From contig NZ_VFPT01000001.1 in NCBI RefSeq assembly GCF_006716865.1, forward strand, positions 1,049,001 to 1,113,000: 64,000 nt of DNA, given 5' to 3'. Source of the DNA: Roseinatronobacter monicus (GTDB lineage Bacteria > Pseudomonadota > Alphaproteobacteria > Rhodobacterales > Rhodobacteraceae). Numbering within the stretch: the stretch's first letter is position 1; each line of letters starts with the position of its first letter. The notes beneath the pieces were generated by a model that worked only from the letters and a program-made list of their open reading frames with translations, did no database searches and was not told where the DNA came from. Made by a program: the position numbers and the translations under genes. Shown in pieces: positions 1 to 9,210 of the stretch.

Positions 1-133
1 CCTCTTCCCGCTGGTCGAAGACCTTTAGGAAGAGCATCCACGTAAGCTGACCAAGGCGTTGGGCGTCGCCGTCGACGCCGTCGTCCTTGCGCATAATGTC
101 CTGAATGGATTTGATGGAGTTGCTGAGGTTCAT
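1..133 (-). CDS. hsdM: Type I restriction-modification DNA methylase subunit, N-terminus only (HsdM)
   Basis: The first 44 codons of an HsdM-type N6-adenine methylase run off the left edge of the window. The ATG is at 133-131, and the peptide begins MNLSNSIKSIQDIMRKDDG, followed by a QLTWMLFLKVFD stretch typical of the HsdM N-terminal helical domain. It lies 35 bp downstream of hsdR on the same strand, so the order is hsdR then hsdM, with hsdS expected beyond the window. The catalytic motifs lie outside the window and cannot be checked. In the holoenzyme, HsdM methylates the site recognised through HsdS. Confidence 0.85.
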   Translation of the reverse strand, partial: MNLSNSIKSIQDIMRKDDGVDGDAQRLGQLTWMLFLKVFDQREE

Positions 134-168
134 GTGCTCTTCTTATTCCTATTGGCCCGCAAAGCGGT

Positions 169-2607
169 TCAGGCCTGTCTTTGTTCATCGTTCTCGTAAA
201 GTGCCTTCTCAAGCGACCTTACCGCCTCAGCGTAATCCTCGACGCTGCCGAAAATCCCGCGCCGGATTTGGGTCTTACTTCCGAATTGGTCGAACGGTGG
301 GAGTTCAAGCACCTTCGCGTCTTCGATATCCTGGACACCATGGTCGGCAAATTTGTCGAGCAAAGCTTCCAGCACAGCGCGGGCTTGTTCTCCGTACTTT
401 CCAAACACATCTCGTTTCCGGACGTTTTCGGCCCGCTCGCGGCGCGTCAACGGCTTCTGATCGAAGGCGACGTGAGCAACGAGATCAAACGCGTCAAGTT
501 TCACCCCATTGGGCACAGCCTGTTGGAGGATCTCCAGCGGCACACCCTGACTCGTCAACAATTCGAGGACCGCTTGCTTTCGATCTGCACTATTCCAGCG
601 CCGCAGGAATTCGGTCAGGCTACCAAATTCGTCTTGAAGCGACTTTTTGATGCTGTCCTTAAGTAAAACACGGTAGTCCTCGGTGATCAGTTTTCCGTTA
701 GCATCAAGATATTGAGAACGTTCAACTGCAACGCGGACCTCTACATCGTCGATGAAATATTTTACGCGTCCTGGCCCAGTTCCACCACCGATTTCAACAC
801 CGGCCGGTCGGCCGTCGCCATCTGTTGTCTTGATCTGAGATGCTGGCAGATCTTGTTCACCGCCAACTTGTGGATTTTGGTCGTCCGGGGGAACGACAGA
901 TTCACCGGGTTTCGGCTCGTAAATAACAACAGGATCGCCATCGAACTCCGGATCTGCGAACAGACGCGTTGCCCCTTTGAAATCCATAATGGTGAAGTAG
1001 AGCTTCTGATAGTCCTCACGCAAACGGGTGCCCCGACCGATTATCTGCTTGAACTCGGACATCGAATTGATTGTTTGATCGAGCACGATTAATTTACAGG
1101 TCTTCGCGTCTACCCCTGTTGTCAGAAGTTTAGAAGTAGTTGCAATAACTGGATAAGGTTCGTCGTTATCGATGAAGTAGGATAGCTGGGCCTTGCCCTC
1201 GGTATCATCTCCTGTGATGCGCATCACATACCGACGATTTCTCGCAGCAGCGGGTATGATTTTTACCAGTTCTTGCCGCATTCGTTCAGCATGGTCTTGG
1301 TCGTCGCAGAAGATAATGGTCTTCGCCATTGGGTCGGTGGCTTTCAAGTACTCCCAAGCCTTCATGGCAACTAATCGAGTGCGCTTTTCTAGAACAAGGC
1401 CTCGGTCGAAGTCTTTCGAATTGTACTGTCGCTGCTCCACCGGCTGCCCCAGTTTGTCCAGTTTTCCTGTTTCAGGCGTGTAACCCAACGCATCGACATC
1501 GGTGGCAATGCGAATGACCTTGTAAGGTGCCAGGAAGCCGTCCTCGATCCCTTGCTTTAAAGAGTAAGTGTAAACTGGTTCGCCAAAATAATTGAAATTG
1601 CTTATTTCTTTTGTTTCTCTCGGTGTCGCGGTTAGGCCTAGGTGCGTTGCGTTGCCGAAGTAATCGAGAACCTCCCGCCAGGCAGAGTCGTCCGCTGCGC
1701 TGCCCCGATGGCATTCGTCGACAACGACAAGATCGAAAAAATCTGACGGGAACTGTCGATAGATTTGCTTCCATTGCTCGCGGCCGGTCACTGCTTGATA
1801 AAGCGCCAGATAAATTTCATAGTTTTTCTTGACTTCACGATTGGTGACCTTGTGCATGACTTCGCCAAACGGTGCGAAGTCCTGCTGCATAGTCTGATCT
1901 ACTAGAATGTTTCGATCCGCCAGGAACAGTATCCGCTTCTTTGCTTTAGCCTTCCAAAGACGCCAAATAATCTGGAAAGCTGTATAGGTCTTTCCTGTGC
2001 CTGTAGCCATCACAAGCAGAACTCGTGATTGGCCTTTTGCGACTGCCTCGATAGTCCGGTTGATTGCAACGCGCTGGTAATATCGCGGGGCTTTACCGCT
2101 ACCATCAGAATAGAACGGCTGCTCAACTAGTTTGGTGGCGTTTGGCTCAGAAAGCCCCTTCCATTGTCGGTAGACCGGCCATAGTTCGTCTAGCGAGGGG
2201 AATCCATTCAGCGAAAGCTCACGTTCAATGGGCTGTGTGATGCCTGTCCGATCATGCAACAAGAATCCATCACCATTGCTACTTATGGCGAAAGGCGCAT
2301 CAATCATCTCTGCATAAGCAAGAGCCTGCTGAATTCCATGGCCTATAAAAAACTTTGCTTGCTTTGCTTCTATAACCGCGATCGGAATATTTGGTCTACC
2401 GTAAAGAACAAAGTCTGCGCGTTTAGGTCCACCTTTCACTTCTGGGTTCCGTATGCGTGCTGCTAGCGTACCGCGCACCAAAACGCGGCCATCGGTAAGG
2501 CCCACTTCTTCACGAAATTGGTGCAATTGCCAGCCAGCTAGTTGAATAGCTGGGATAATATACTTTGTGCATATATCTCGCTCGGAAAAGTTTAATTTAT
2601 TTATCAC
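169..2607 (-). CDS. hsdR: Type I restriction endonuclease, R (translocase/nuclease) subunit
   Basis: An 812-aa protein of the EcoAI/EcoEI HsdR type. It translocates DNA using ATP and cleaves unmodified DNA far from the recognition site. The N-terminal nuclease motif shows Asp65 (ADFVLYG) and Glu80-Ala-Lys82. The helicase core has Walker A ATGTGKT near 201-207 and a DECH box at 297-300, with later superfamily 2 motifs such as QIIGRGTRL. The C-terminal part matches the EcoEI R-type domain. The start is GTG at 2607-2605; no in-frame ATG gives a complete N-terminus. Length is normal and no frameshift is seen. It is followed 35 bp later by hsdM and preceded 10 bp upstream by a small ribbon-helix-helix gene, which suggests one operon. 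Confidence 0.93.
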   Translation of the reverse strand: MINKLNFSERDICTKYIIPAIQLAGWQLHQFREEVGLTDGRVLVRGTLAARIRNPEVKGGPKRADFVLYGRPNIPIAVIEAKQAKFFIGHGIQQALAYAEMIDAPFAISSNGDGFLLHDRTGITQPIERELSLNGFPSLDELWPVYRQWKGLSEPNATKLVEQPFYSDGSGKAPRYYQRVAINRTIEAVAKGQSRVLLVMATGTGKTYTAFQIIWRLWKAKAKKRILFLADRNILVDQTMQQDFAPFGEVMHKVTNREVKKNYEIYLALYQAVTGREQWKQIYRQFPSDFFDLVVVDECHRGSAADDSAWREVLDYFGNATHLGLTATPRETKEISNFNYFGEPVYTYSLKQGIEDGFLAPYKVIRIATDVDALGYTPETGKLDKLGQPVEQRQYNSKDFDRGLVLEKRTRLVAMKAWEYLKATDPMAKTIIFCDDQDHAERMRQELVKIIPAAARNRRYVMRITGDDTEGKAQLSYFIDNDEPYPVIATTSKLLTTGVDAKTCKLIVLDQTINSMSEFKQIIGRGTRLREDYQKLYFTIMDFKGATRLFADPEFDGDPVVIYEPKPGESVVPPDDQNPQVGGEQDLPASQIKTTDGDGRPAGVEIGGGTGPGRVKYFIDDVEVRVAVERSQYLDANGKLITEDYRVLLKDSIKKSLQDEFGSLTEFLRRWNSADRKQAVLELLTSQGVPLEILQQAVPNGVKLDAFDLVAHVAFDQKPLTRRERAENVRKRDVFGKYGEQARAVLEALLDKFADHGVQDIEDAKVLELPPFDQFGSKTQIRRGIFGSVEDYAEAVRSLEKALYENDEQRQA

Positions 2608-2617
2608 TCTTCCCCTG

Positions 2618-2785
2618 TTATTCTGGAGTATCAGCTTTTAGTTCACATTCTTCAGCATAATTAAGGATCAAAAGTTCCATCATTGATGCAATCGAACGAT
2701 GCTCTTTTTCAGCTGCCAACCGCAATAGTCGCTTTATGTCTGCTGATGTACGAATTGAGAGGGTTTGGTCCTTCAAGCGCTTCAT
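2618..2785 (-). CDS. Small ribbon-helix-helix protein upstream of hsdR
   Basis: A 55-aa protein starting MKRLKDQTLSIRTSADIKR. The pattern of a basic beta strand (LSIRTSADIK), a helix (RLLRLAAEKEHR) and a second helix (SIASMMELLILNYAEE) is that of Arc/MetJ or DUF1778-like ribbon-helix-helix DNA-binding proteins. Its stop is 10 bp before the hsdR GTG, so it probably leads the operon. By position it may autoregulate the restriction genes, but that is an inference. A solitary antitoxin is the alternative; no toxin partner is visible. Confidence 0.7.
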   Translation of the reverse strand: MKRLKDQTLSIRTSADIKRLLRLAAEKEHRSIASMMELLILNYAEECELKADTPE

Positions 2786-2972
2786 AGCATCATCCTAAGC
2801 TGATTGTACGGCAAATGTAATGCGTTTTACTCTCATTGGCTAGACGCGAAATGACGTTGACCTCCAAGACTGTCGTGATTTTTTTGGTGATTAAAGCGTG
2901 TATGTAAAACCTTGAATCGTGGGGTTCCCAAGTCTGTGGACATGTGATTCATCCTGTATTGAAGGATGGAAC

Positions 2973-3207
2973 ATGTCAGCACCTTTACCGAACGCACTGC
3001 GCGAGCGCTTTCAGCGCTACATTGACGAGGGATTGAGTGGCCGTGCCACGGAGGCGCGGCTGAAGGTTTCAGCGGCAACTGGGTCTCGGTGGGCGCGCGC
3101 GATCCGGCAGCGCGGCGGGGCCACGGCCTTGAAACAGGGACGAGCCACTGGGCGTGGAAAGCTTGCGCCCTGTAGGGCGGTCATCGAGGAGCTTGTCGCG
3201 CAAGACC
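2973..3207 (+). pseudogene. IS630-family transposase, N-terminal fragment
   Basis: From the ATG at 2973, about 78 residues match the helix-turn-helix N-terminus of IS630-type transposases ([17 protein letters not shown], then GRGKL and IEELVAQD). Similarity stops at about 3207, and no DDE domain follows. It is a remnant abutting another transposase fragment on the opposite strand. Confidence 0.7.
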
Positions 3208-3289
3208 GGCGGCATTCGTGGACTCGTTTCGTTCTGTTTTTGAAGAACCGTTTTTCTCTGATCTGCCGCGAGCTTTGCCAGGAATGCCG

Positions 3290-3553
3290 CTGCTGCCATG
3301 ACAAGGCTGATGTGGCGATGCCAACCAGGGCGTGGCCCCAGCGGCTGGCATAAGCAGCAAAGACACCGATCTGGCATTTCTCGATCCGCCCGGCTGTGCC
3401 GGAATATTGGCGCGCCACACCCACCGAATGGGTGCCCTTCTTCAAAAACCCTGTCTCATCAATCACAAGGACGCCATCCGGATCGGCGAGCGCATCGACA
3501 GCATAGTTACGCTCCTGCTCGCACAGGCCATCTGCTAGGTGTTTCAGTCCCGG
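3290..3553 (-). pseudogene. IS701-like DDE transposase, internal fragment
   Basis: The minus-strand peptide contains [19 protein letters not shown] and [19 protein letters not shown], a signature of IS701-family transposases that includes the first catalytic Asp. Similarity ends after ASRWGHALV. Neither the N- nor the C-terminus is present. It lies immediately downstream of the mcrC stop, so the deletion that left it may have removed original sequence after mcrC. Confidence 0.75.
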
Positions 3554-3573
3554 CATCAGCTTCATCAGCTCGC

Positions 3574-4923
3574 CTACGTTGGATCAAAGCTCGGGGAAAC
3601 GTCACAGCGAAATAGGTTGTCTAGCCTCTCGCAAGTTCCAGATGGGGGAAGCATTAGCACTCGCTCATGCAAGCAGAAAGGCAGCACCCAAAGGTATAGC
3701 CCATTGGACTTAGGAAACTCGAAAACAGGTAGCGCACGGCGAAACGTTTCTGTTTTGGGATAGACCAGAACGATGTCGCCGTGGCCATCCAAATAACTCT
3801 GTCCATAAGCATAAAGCTGGTAGAAATCTGCCTGGCTCAACCCATACTTGCCCGTTCCAGTGCTCTTCTTCTTGATGTCCAGCAGCTTCCATTTCGCATC
3901 AAGGACAAGACAGTTTGAGCCCGAAGCCTTCACCAGGAAATCTGGCTTCAGACGGAACCAGTTCTGTTCAAGATGTCTTACCAGCGAAAAGGTTTTTACA
4001 TGTTGTTTCAGACGGAAAGGGGGAGAGAGCTGCCGTTCTAAATGCTTGGCGACAAAGGCCTCAAAAACTGCCTCCATTGGAAATAGCAATGATGGCGATC
4101 GGTTCCTGCCGGTTCCGGTCAAAGGCGACTCGTGTTGCAGGATCAACCTTGCCCAGGCTAAGGCGTCCGAATAGTGAGCCATGCCGCGATCAAGGCGGAC
4201 CCGAAGCAAATCGACCGACGGCAGTTCAGAGATTGGCACATCCGCGAACACAAAGCATAACTCTCGTGCGAGCCGCTGGTTCGTCTGTGATCCAGTCCAT
4301 GAGAGAACTTGACGTAAGGCAGCATGCAGAAGTCGGTTTTCCGCACGATCCGGAGAGAAATCGTCGAACTCGGCAAAGAAGCGATCTCGTCGGCAAAGGT
4401 TATGCCGCAAGTGTGCTGCCATCTGCAGTTTGCCACGTAGTGCAGACATATTATCTTGCAGGGCACTATAGTCACTGCGCAAGCCGCGTTTGACGATTTG
4501 CTCAACGCAGACAAGGAACGCTTCGATAAAAACCTCAAGTAAGGGCATTCGCGTGGCAGCTAGCTTAGCGCTGTCGGTTTGAATGTGCCGGAAGACACCA
4601 AGGCAACGCAGCATCTCAATCAACAACTGCCTAGCCTGAACATCCCCACCTTCAGTGAACTTGCCAACTTTTGGCAAGACCTCGATCTGATAGCCGTTTG
4701 GCGCTCGAATGACCCCAACAAAGCTGGCAACCTGGATAGCGCGTTGACCGCGCTTTTGCGTTAGCCGCAACCAAGCGTGAGTTCCTTTGTCGCTAGCGGC
4801 CAATGCCTGCACTTCAAGCCAATCAAATACGCTGGGAGGAATTTCACGTAACTCTTCTGATTCCGTAGCGCCACTGTCTTGAGACACCAGGGCACAGAAC
4901 TCATAGATTGTTATACCAGCCAT
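3574..4923 (-). CDS. mcrC: McrC, nuclease subunit of the McrBC modification-dependent restriction system
   Basis: A 449-aa McrC-family protein. It couples to the McrB ring and supplies the endonuclease that cuts modified (methylcytosine-containing) DNA. The PD-(D/E)xK nuclease core is visible as LKPDFLVK followed by LVLDAKWK (Asp and Asp-Ala-Lys, near residues 328 and 343). The chosen ATG is at 4923 ([14 protein letters not shown]), 22 bp after the mcrB stop. The frame stays open upstream to 5313, but that stretch overlaps mcrB. The extreme C-terminus ends next to transposase debris at about 3565, so the last few residues may not be native. Confidence 0.88.
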   Translation of the reverse strand: MAGITIYEFCALVSQDSGATESEELREIPPSVFDWLEVQALAASDKGTHAWLRLTQKRGQRAIQVASFVGVIRAPNGYQIEVLPKVGKFTEGGDVQARQLLIEMLRCLGVFRHIQTDSAKLAATRMPLLEVFIEAFLVCVEQIVKRGLRSDYSALQDNMSALRGKLQMAAHLRHNLCRRDRFFAEFDDFSPDRAENRLLHAALRQVLSWTGSQTNQRLARELCFVFADVPISELPSVDLLRVRLDRGMAHYSDALAWARLILQHESPLTGTGRNRSPSLLFPMEAVFEAFVAKHLERQLSPPFRLKQHVKTFSLVRHLEQNWFRLKPDFLVKASGSNCLVLDAKWKLLDIKKKSTGTGKYGLSQADFYQLYAYGQSYLDGHGDIVLVYPKTETFRRALPVFEFPKSNGLYLWVLPFCLHERVLMLPPSGTCERLDNLFRCDVSPSFDPT

Positions 4924-4945
4924 TTGTGCACCCTGATCCGAACCA

Positions 4946-7462
4946 TCAGGAATTCCGTTGGTAGATGCCGATATACGCCATCGGCTGTGTGAAAGCCGAC
5001 TCTTGCAGGCTGTAGCGCTGCCGTGTCGCGTAGCTGTCAAGGCCATGATCGTTGCCGAACAGCTCAGACAAATCCTGATCGTGGTCGGCAGTTTCGCGGA
5101 TGAATTGATCCGCAGCGTTGGCTTTCTGATTGTCGGCCAACACAAGTCGAATTTTACGCCAGTCCTCGAAAAAATACTCCTCCATAAGTGGCAAAATGCG
5201 ATTACGAAATATCGCTGCCAGCACCCCGAAGCGATCCGCTTCGTTTTGCACCTTCGCAAGCCCGGTAAAATAGGCGTGACCAATGCAATGATCACGATCG
5301 TACAAAGCCTCAATACGATCGTTGATACGCTCGAGCATCAGGCGCACGTCGATCACGCCAGCCTCGGTCTTGACTACCAGCCCTGCGAGGGGTGCGCTGT
5401 CTAGCTCGGCCGGAACTTTCTCTGCACGAGTGTCTGGCATCAGCGGAACGAAATCGAAGCGACGGCGCAAAGCCGTATCAAGAAGGGCCAGCGATCGATC
5501 CGCCGTATTCATCGTGCCAATGATATCCACGTTGGCGGGTACAGAAAACTTCTCGCCGGAATAGGCCAAGGTAACTTCGACCGACGGGGGGGTACCATCG
5601 AGGCGGTCCCTCTTGTCTCCTTCGATCAAAGTGATCATCTCGCCGAATATCTTGCTAATATTACCTCGGTTAATTTCATCAATGACCATTGCCCAACGTT
5701 GATCCGGCGCCTGTCGAGCTTTGCGGCACAGTTCCTTGAATGCCCCCGGACGGATCTCATAGGCTACTTCGCCTTCTTCGGCGTCGCCTGCCAGAACTGG
5801 CCGAAGACCTTCGACGAATTCCTCGTATCCATAGGATTGGTGGAAGGTGACGAAGCTGTAGCGCTGAACAGTAGCATCGTCTTTTGGTCCTGCTTTCAGC
5901 TCATCTACCAGGTCACGTAGCTCAGCACCGATTTCGTCCCAATTACCAGCAAACCGCCAAATAGAATCTGCTGATTTGTCGAAGATAGCAGAGCCGAGCC
6001 GTTGTTTCACGTTGACCGTGGTCGACCCAAGTACTGTATGGTCTTGAAGTGTGCCCCAAAGGGTCTGGTTGATGCCGCTTACGCGGCTTTTGGCATCCGC
6101 GATAGCCTGGATGAACCGATGCTTGGCCAACTCTGGTACTTTAGCCTTGCCGCCTAAGTCGTACAACGCGGCTGCCAAACCTTCCCACCAAGTAAGTGCC
6201 CCAATTTTTTCGGCGATAACTTGATTTCGCCACTCCTCGGCAGAGATCGACTCAACTTCTTGTTCATAATAGCTCTTTAGTAATTGTGTCAGCGTGTGGG
6301 TTTTACCAGTGCCTGGCGGTCCGTAATAGATGCGATTAATGCAGGCTGCGACAGGTGCGCTGGCCAGAACTTTTGCCGGAACGGCCGCAAATGATGGTTC
6401 TTGATCGTTTCCCAAGTTGTTTGGCACTATGGGCACCCCTGACAGAGCCGCCAACTCCGCCAAATCCATATCGAAAAACGGTTGAAGCAAGGTTGCCTCA
6501 AACTCTGGCAGATCATGTATGCCTACAAGTTTGAAAGTGGAGCGATAGTTTGGCGTCCAGCCTTTTTGACTACCTTCATACTTACCATCCTTGATTGCCT
6601 TTTTGAGTACGCGATAGTGACGCTGAAGCCAGCCATCGCCTTTTTCACACGCTTCGGCTTCGGACGTAAATTGGCCAACTAGAACGACTTCTTCATTGCC
6701 GTGGCACAGATAGAACAAGGAGCCTACCTCAGCCTTCTGAAAATCTCTTCCCTGACCTTTCCTCGTTTCGCCGTGCATTACACCAAGATTTTTTTCGAGG
6801 AAACTCTCCCACTCGCTTTGTGCAAAGTCTCCTACGCCATGCGAAAGCTTCCATACCTTGATGAGTTTTTTGCTTACCGCTTCCCAAACTTCTTGCGAAA
6901 ACTCCAGAATACCAAGATCGGAAGGGCGTTTAGCAATAACCGAGTTCTGCAAAGCGGCCATATTGGATTTCGCGGTGTCGCCTAAGAAGGTGGCAAGCCA
7001 ATTGCGTTTGAAAATATGCACCAGTACCGGCGACTGCCGGTTTTGATAGTGAAAGGCGATCTTCCACTTGAAGGCCTCACCTAGATGTTCGAATGCCTCA
7101 ATAGCGTCGAGGTCGCCCGCTGATGCCAGCTGCGCGACTTGCACAACATGTCCGCGCACCTTCTCGAAAGCTTCATCGGCTGTGTCGCCAAGGGTTGAAT
7201 ACCAGCCGTAATCGTCAGAATAGCTAAGTTTGGCATCGGACTGCTTGCTTTCAGTGCTTTTGCGAGAAAAGACCCCAAACTTGAACGCCGACCCGCCCCA
7301 AATACTGCCCATCTTGTCTAAGCGCGACTCGATCCAATAGGTGAAGCTGTCTTGCGAACCAGCTTGAGTATATTCGTCGATTGTCATCGAGGCTAAGCGC
7401 GAGGCTGGCCATACAGTCAAGAATTCATCCCAGAGGGTGTACTGTTGCTGGAATTCGGGCAT
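4946..7462 (-). CDS. mcrB: McrB, AAA+ GTPase subunit of McrBC
   Basis: An 838-aa protein. The C-terminal McrB AAA+ module shows Walker A GPPGTGKT at 381-388, Walker B MVIDEINRGN at about 592-601, the McrB sensor MNTADRS at 651-657 and an arginine-finger region RRRFD near 666. The N-terminal ~330 residues form a long extension that I cannot assign to a known DNA-reading domain; in McrB homologues this part determines which modified DNA is recognised. The start is ATG at 7462. mcrC follows after 22 bp, so they are co-transcribed. The upstream flank is IS debris, and the promoter was not identified. Confidence 0.9.
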   Translation of the reverse strand: MPEFQQQYTLWDEFLTVWPASRLASMTIDEYTQAGSQDSFTYWIESRLDKMGSIWGGSAFKFGVFSRKSTESKQSDAKLSYSDDYGWYSTLGDTADEAFEKVRGHVVQVAQLASAGDLDAIEAFEHLGEAFKWKIAFHYQNRQSPVLVHIFKRNWLATFLGDTAKSNMAALQNSVIAKRPSDLGILEFSQEVWEAVSKKLIKVWKLSHGVGDFAQSEWESFLEKNLGVMHGETRKGQGRDFQKAEVGSLFYLCHGNEEVVLVGQFTSEAEACEKGDGWLQRHYRVLKKAIKDGKYEGSQKGWTPNYRSTFKLVGIHDLPEFEATLLQPFFDMDLAELAALSGVPIVPNNLGNDQEPSFAAVPAKVLASAPVAACINRIYYGPPGTGKTHTLTQLLKSYYEQEVESISAEEWRNQVIAEKIGALTWWEGLAAALYDLGGKAKVPELAKHRFIQAIADAKSRVSGINQTLWGTLQDHTVLGSTTVNVKQRLGSAIFDKSADSIWRFAGNWDEIGAELRDLVDELKAGPKDDATVQRYSFVTFHQSYGYEEFVEGLRPVLAGDAEEGEVAYEIRPGAFKELCRKARQAPDQRWAMVIDEINRGNISKIFGEMITLIEGDKRDRLDGTPPSVEVTLAYSGEKFSVPANVDIIGTMNTADRSLALLDTALRRRFDFVPLMPDTRAEKVPAELDSAPLAGLVVKTEAGVIDVRLMLERINDRIEALYDRDHCIGHAYFTGLAKVQNEADRFGVLAAIFRNRILPLMEEYFFEDWRKIRLVLADNQKANAADQFIRETADHDQDLSELFGNDHGLDSYATRQRYSLQESAFTQPMAYIGIYQRNS

Positions 7463-7641
7463 TTGGAAATTGACTCGCTTTTGAGTGGAAGGCTTGGCTC
7501 GTTTTGATTTGACAGGTTTCCAGTTGAAGTGACAGCCGATTCAACCTTTGACGATCCTCACATAAGCTTCGCGCAGCACGGAAGTGGACGCACATCGTTC
7601 TAGGACCGCCGCTTCGAATGGTAGTATGGCAAGCACTGGCC
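7463..7641. other. Region upstream of mcrB, no gene seen
   Basis: About 180 bp between the mcrB start and the first 32-bp palindrome. It should hold the mcrBC promoter, but I see no convincing -35/-10 pair and no plausible gene. Confidence 0.4.
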
Positions 7642-7673
7642 ACTCATGACATTTTGCCATTTTTGTCATGAGT
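7642..7673. repeat. 32-bp palindromic site, copy 1 (10-12-10)
   Basis: Arms ACTCATGACA (7642-7651) and TGTCATGAGT (7664-7673) are perfect inverted repeats around a 12-nt T-rich spacer. The same arms with the same 12-nt spacing occur at 23814-23845 and 31481-31512. To the right lies the tail of an XRE-type gene, as at copy 3. The left flank differs from the other two copies. It could be an operator, a terminator or a recombination site. Confidence 0.75.
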
Positions 7674-7720
7674 CGAGGTCTGTCGCTAAGCGTAGCCGCG
7701 ACAAGATACCTGGCCTCAAA
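7666..7720 (-). pseudogene. XRE-family regulator, 3' tail remnant
   Basis: The last ~14 codons, read on the minus strand as ILSRLRLATDLDS-stop, match the tail of the intact XRE gene at 31505-31759 (ILSRVRSATELNS), including the position of its TGA inside the 32-bp palindrome. Nothing of the helix-turn-helix remains. Confidence 0.6.
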
Positions 7721-7963
7721 AAACGAAAAGAGTATTGGGTGCCTAGCTGGAATGACGCTTTGGCCGCGCAGAGTTTGCCACCGCTGGACATGAAGCACCG
7801 TGCGCAGAGTGCCGTCTGGCGGGTAGAAGTTCGGGCAGGAAAGGCGCATCTCAAGGACAAATGGGGCGTCTCGACCTGGGGCCATCTGCGCGACAGCTTG
7901 CCCGAAATCCTGCATTATGCGCTGTGCGATGTTCGCTTCATTATCCCGAATGCCGATACGAAC
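7715..7963 (+). pseudogene. Unrecognised coding remnant
   Basis: A plus-strand frame reads KKRKEYWVPSWNDALAAQ, then VWRVEVRAGKAHLKDKWGV and TWGHLRDSLPEIL. The composition and the regular charged/aromatic pattern look protein-coding. It has no start codon of its own, being fused to the XRE remnant, and is cut at about 7963 by IS110 sequence. The WRVEVRAGKxHLKxKWxxxTW layout reminds me of plasmid-type replication proteins, but I cannot support that assignment. The fragment at 8464-8758 may be the other side of the same broken locus. Confidence 0.35.
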
Positions 7964-8377
7964 CGCCGTGGCGCGTGCGCGGATCAGGTCACGCATCGCT
8001 TCATGTTCGACGTCCGGAACCCAGACCGCTGTCAATTCGCTGGCACGATGCAATTTGGCAAGCATGCGTGCATCACGTCGATCTGTCTTCACACGGTCGC
8101 CCGATTTCACCGGAATGAGCGACGGCGCGACAACTATACAGTCGTGCCCAAGATCGACAAGTTGACGGTAAAGGCCATAGCCACAGGGGCCGGCCTCGTA
8201 GCAGAAATACAGTTGCTGCCCTTTGGCCGCCAGTTGCTCCGCAAGCTTGCGGACACGATCCGGTCGATTGGGCAGCTTGCCCCAGTCTCGCACTTCTCCT
8301 CCGCGCTCGCCATTGGCAACAGCTGCGGAAATTGTCGCTTTGTGGACATCCAGTCCAATAAACATGCTATCCTTCAT
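7955..8377 (-). pseudogene. IS110-family transposase, N-terminal DEDD domain fragment
   Basis: From the ATG at 8377 (MKDSMFIGLDVHKATISAA), about 141 residues match the RuvC-like DEDD domain of IS110 transposases: Asp in GLDVHK, Glu in YEAGPCG, and the two Asp of KTDRRDA. Similarity stops after RARATAVR. The C-terminal transposase_20 half is missing, so it is inactive. Confidence 0.85.
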
Positions 8378-8463
8378 TGGTATATTCAGTCATCTTCGCC
8401 GTGTCCTATGCTTGTCATGCGTGCCGCAAACACGCGTATCCGTTCAGGCCCTTGGTGAAGACG

Positions 8464-8758
8464 GCGGTCGACCAAACTCAAAGACGGTCCCTATCGACCT
8501 AGCTTATTGCGATCCGACCGCCGCCTGTATGAAGTGTTCTATGGCGATGATGCCGATTGGGACAACGCAGGCTGGCGCGAAATGGCGGCGTTCTCAGCCT
8601 ATGTGCTCAAGCCGCTGGAATGGGCAGGGCTTTTTATACAGCAACGCGAAGAAACTGCTGATGGCAAGCATGTGCACCACATCTTTAAAACGCCACTCTG
8701 GCGCAGCGCACTCAAGTTGGACATGGACAATCAGCTGACACCCATCCAGATACAGTAG
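8464..8758 (+). pseudogene. C-terminal fragment of an unrecognised protein
   Basis: The open frame has no convincing start and reads KDGPYRPSLLRSDRRLYEVF, then DDADWDNAGWREMAAFSAYV and PLEWAGLF, ending at a TAG at 8756-8758. It looks like the 3' end of a real gene whose 5' part was lost at the IS110 remnant. The TTG at 8507 would give 83 aa but lacks a ribosome-binding site. Family unknown. Confidence 0.4.
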
Positions 8759-8824
8759 CTCGACCTTCACTCTGCAGCGGTTCGGGTTATATCGAGCTAG
8801 GAAACAACTAAGGATTACAAGCTC

Positions 8825-9064
8825 ATGACCGCACCTATCATCGCCCAGAAGTCGCCCTATCCCGTGGAAGTAGAAGAGGGCAAATCTTACTTCTGGTGCG
8901 CGTGTGGCAAAAGCAGCAAGCAACCGTTCTGCGATGGCAGTCACAAAGACACAAGCATTGCGCCGGTGAAGTACACGGCAGATGCCAGCAAGAGGGTATT
9001 CTTCTGTGGCTGTAAGCACAGCAGCAAAGCGCCGCTATGTGATGGTGCGCATAACAAGCTGTGA
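8825..9064 (+). CDS. CDGSH iron-sulfur domain protein (mitoNEET-like, two clusters)
   Basis: A 79-aa soluble protein with two CDGSH-type motifs: CACGKSSKQPFCDGSH near 23-38 and CGCKHSSKAPLCDGAH near 60-75. Each has the Cys-x-Cys...Cys...His ligand set that binds a redox-active [2Fe-2S] cluster. Proteins of this double-motif size are thought to act in iron-sulfur or redox homeostasis; the specific partner is unknown. The start ATG follows a GGATTAC stretch. It is one of the few metabolic-type genes in the window and stands alone between IS debris and ISL3 copy 1. Confidence 0.9.
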   Translation: MTAPIIAQKSPYPVEVEEGKSYFWCACGKSSKQPFCDGSHKDTSIAPVKYTADASKRVFFCGCKHSSKAPLCDGAHNKL

Positions 9065-9210
9065 GCACCTGCAAGCTTGGTCGATAGTTTCCCCGCTGCC
9101 CGCGCCGACGATTCGTGCCCAAAGCGCAGGATGCTGCGCTGTCGATGAACGTATGTCCTTGCTTTCGTCACGAACCTTGCACAAGCAAAGAACTAAAGCG
9201 CCTCAAATGA

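Noticed and set aside
3574..5313. mcrC read as a 579-aa protein
   Set aside because: The first 130 codons overlap mcrB on the same strand; the ATG at 4923 gives a normal McrC N-terminus right after mcrB.
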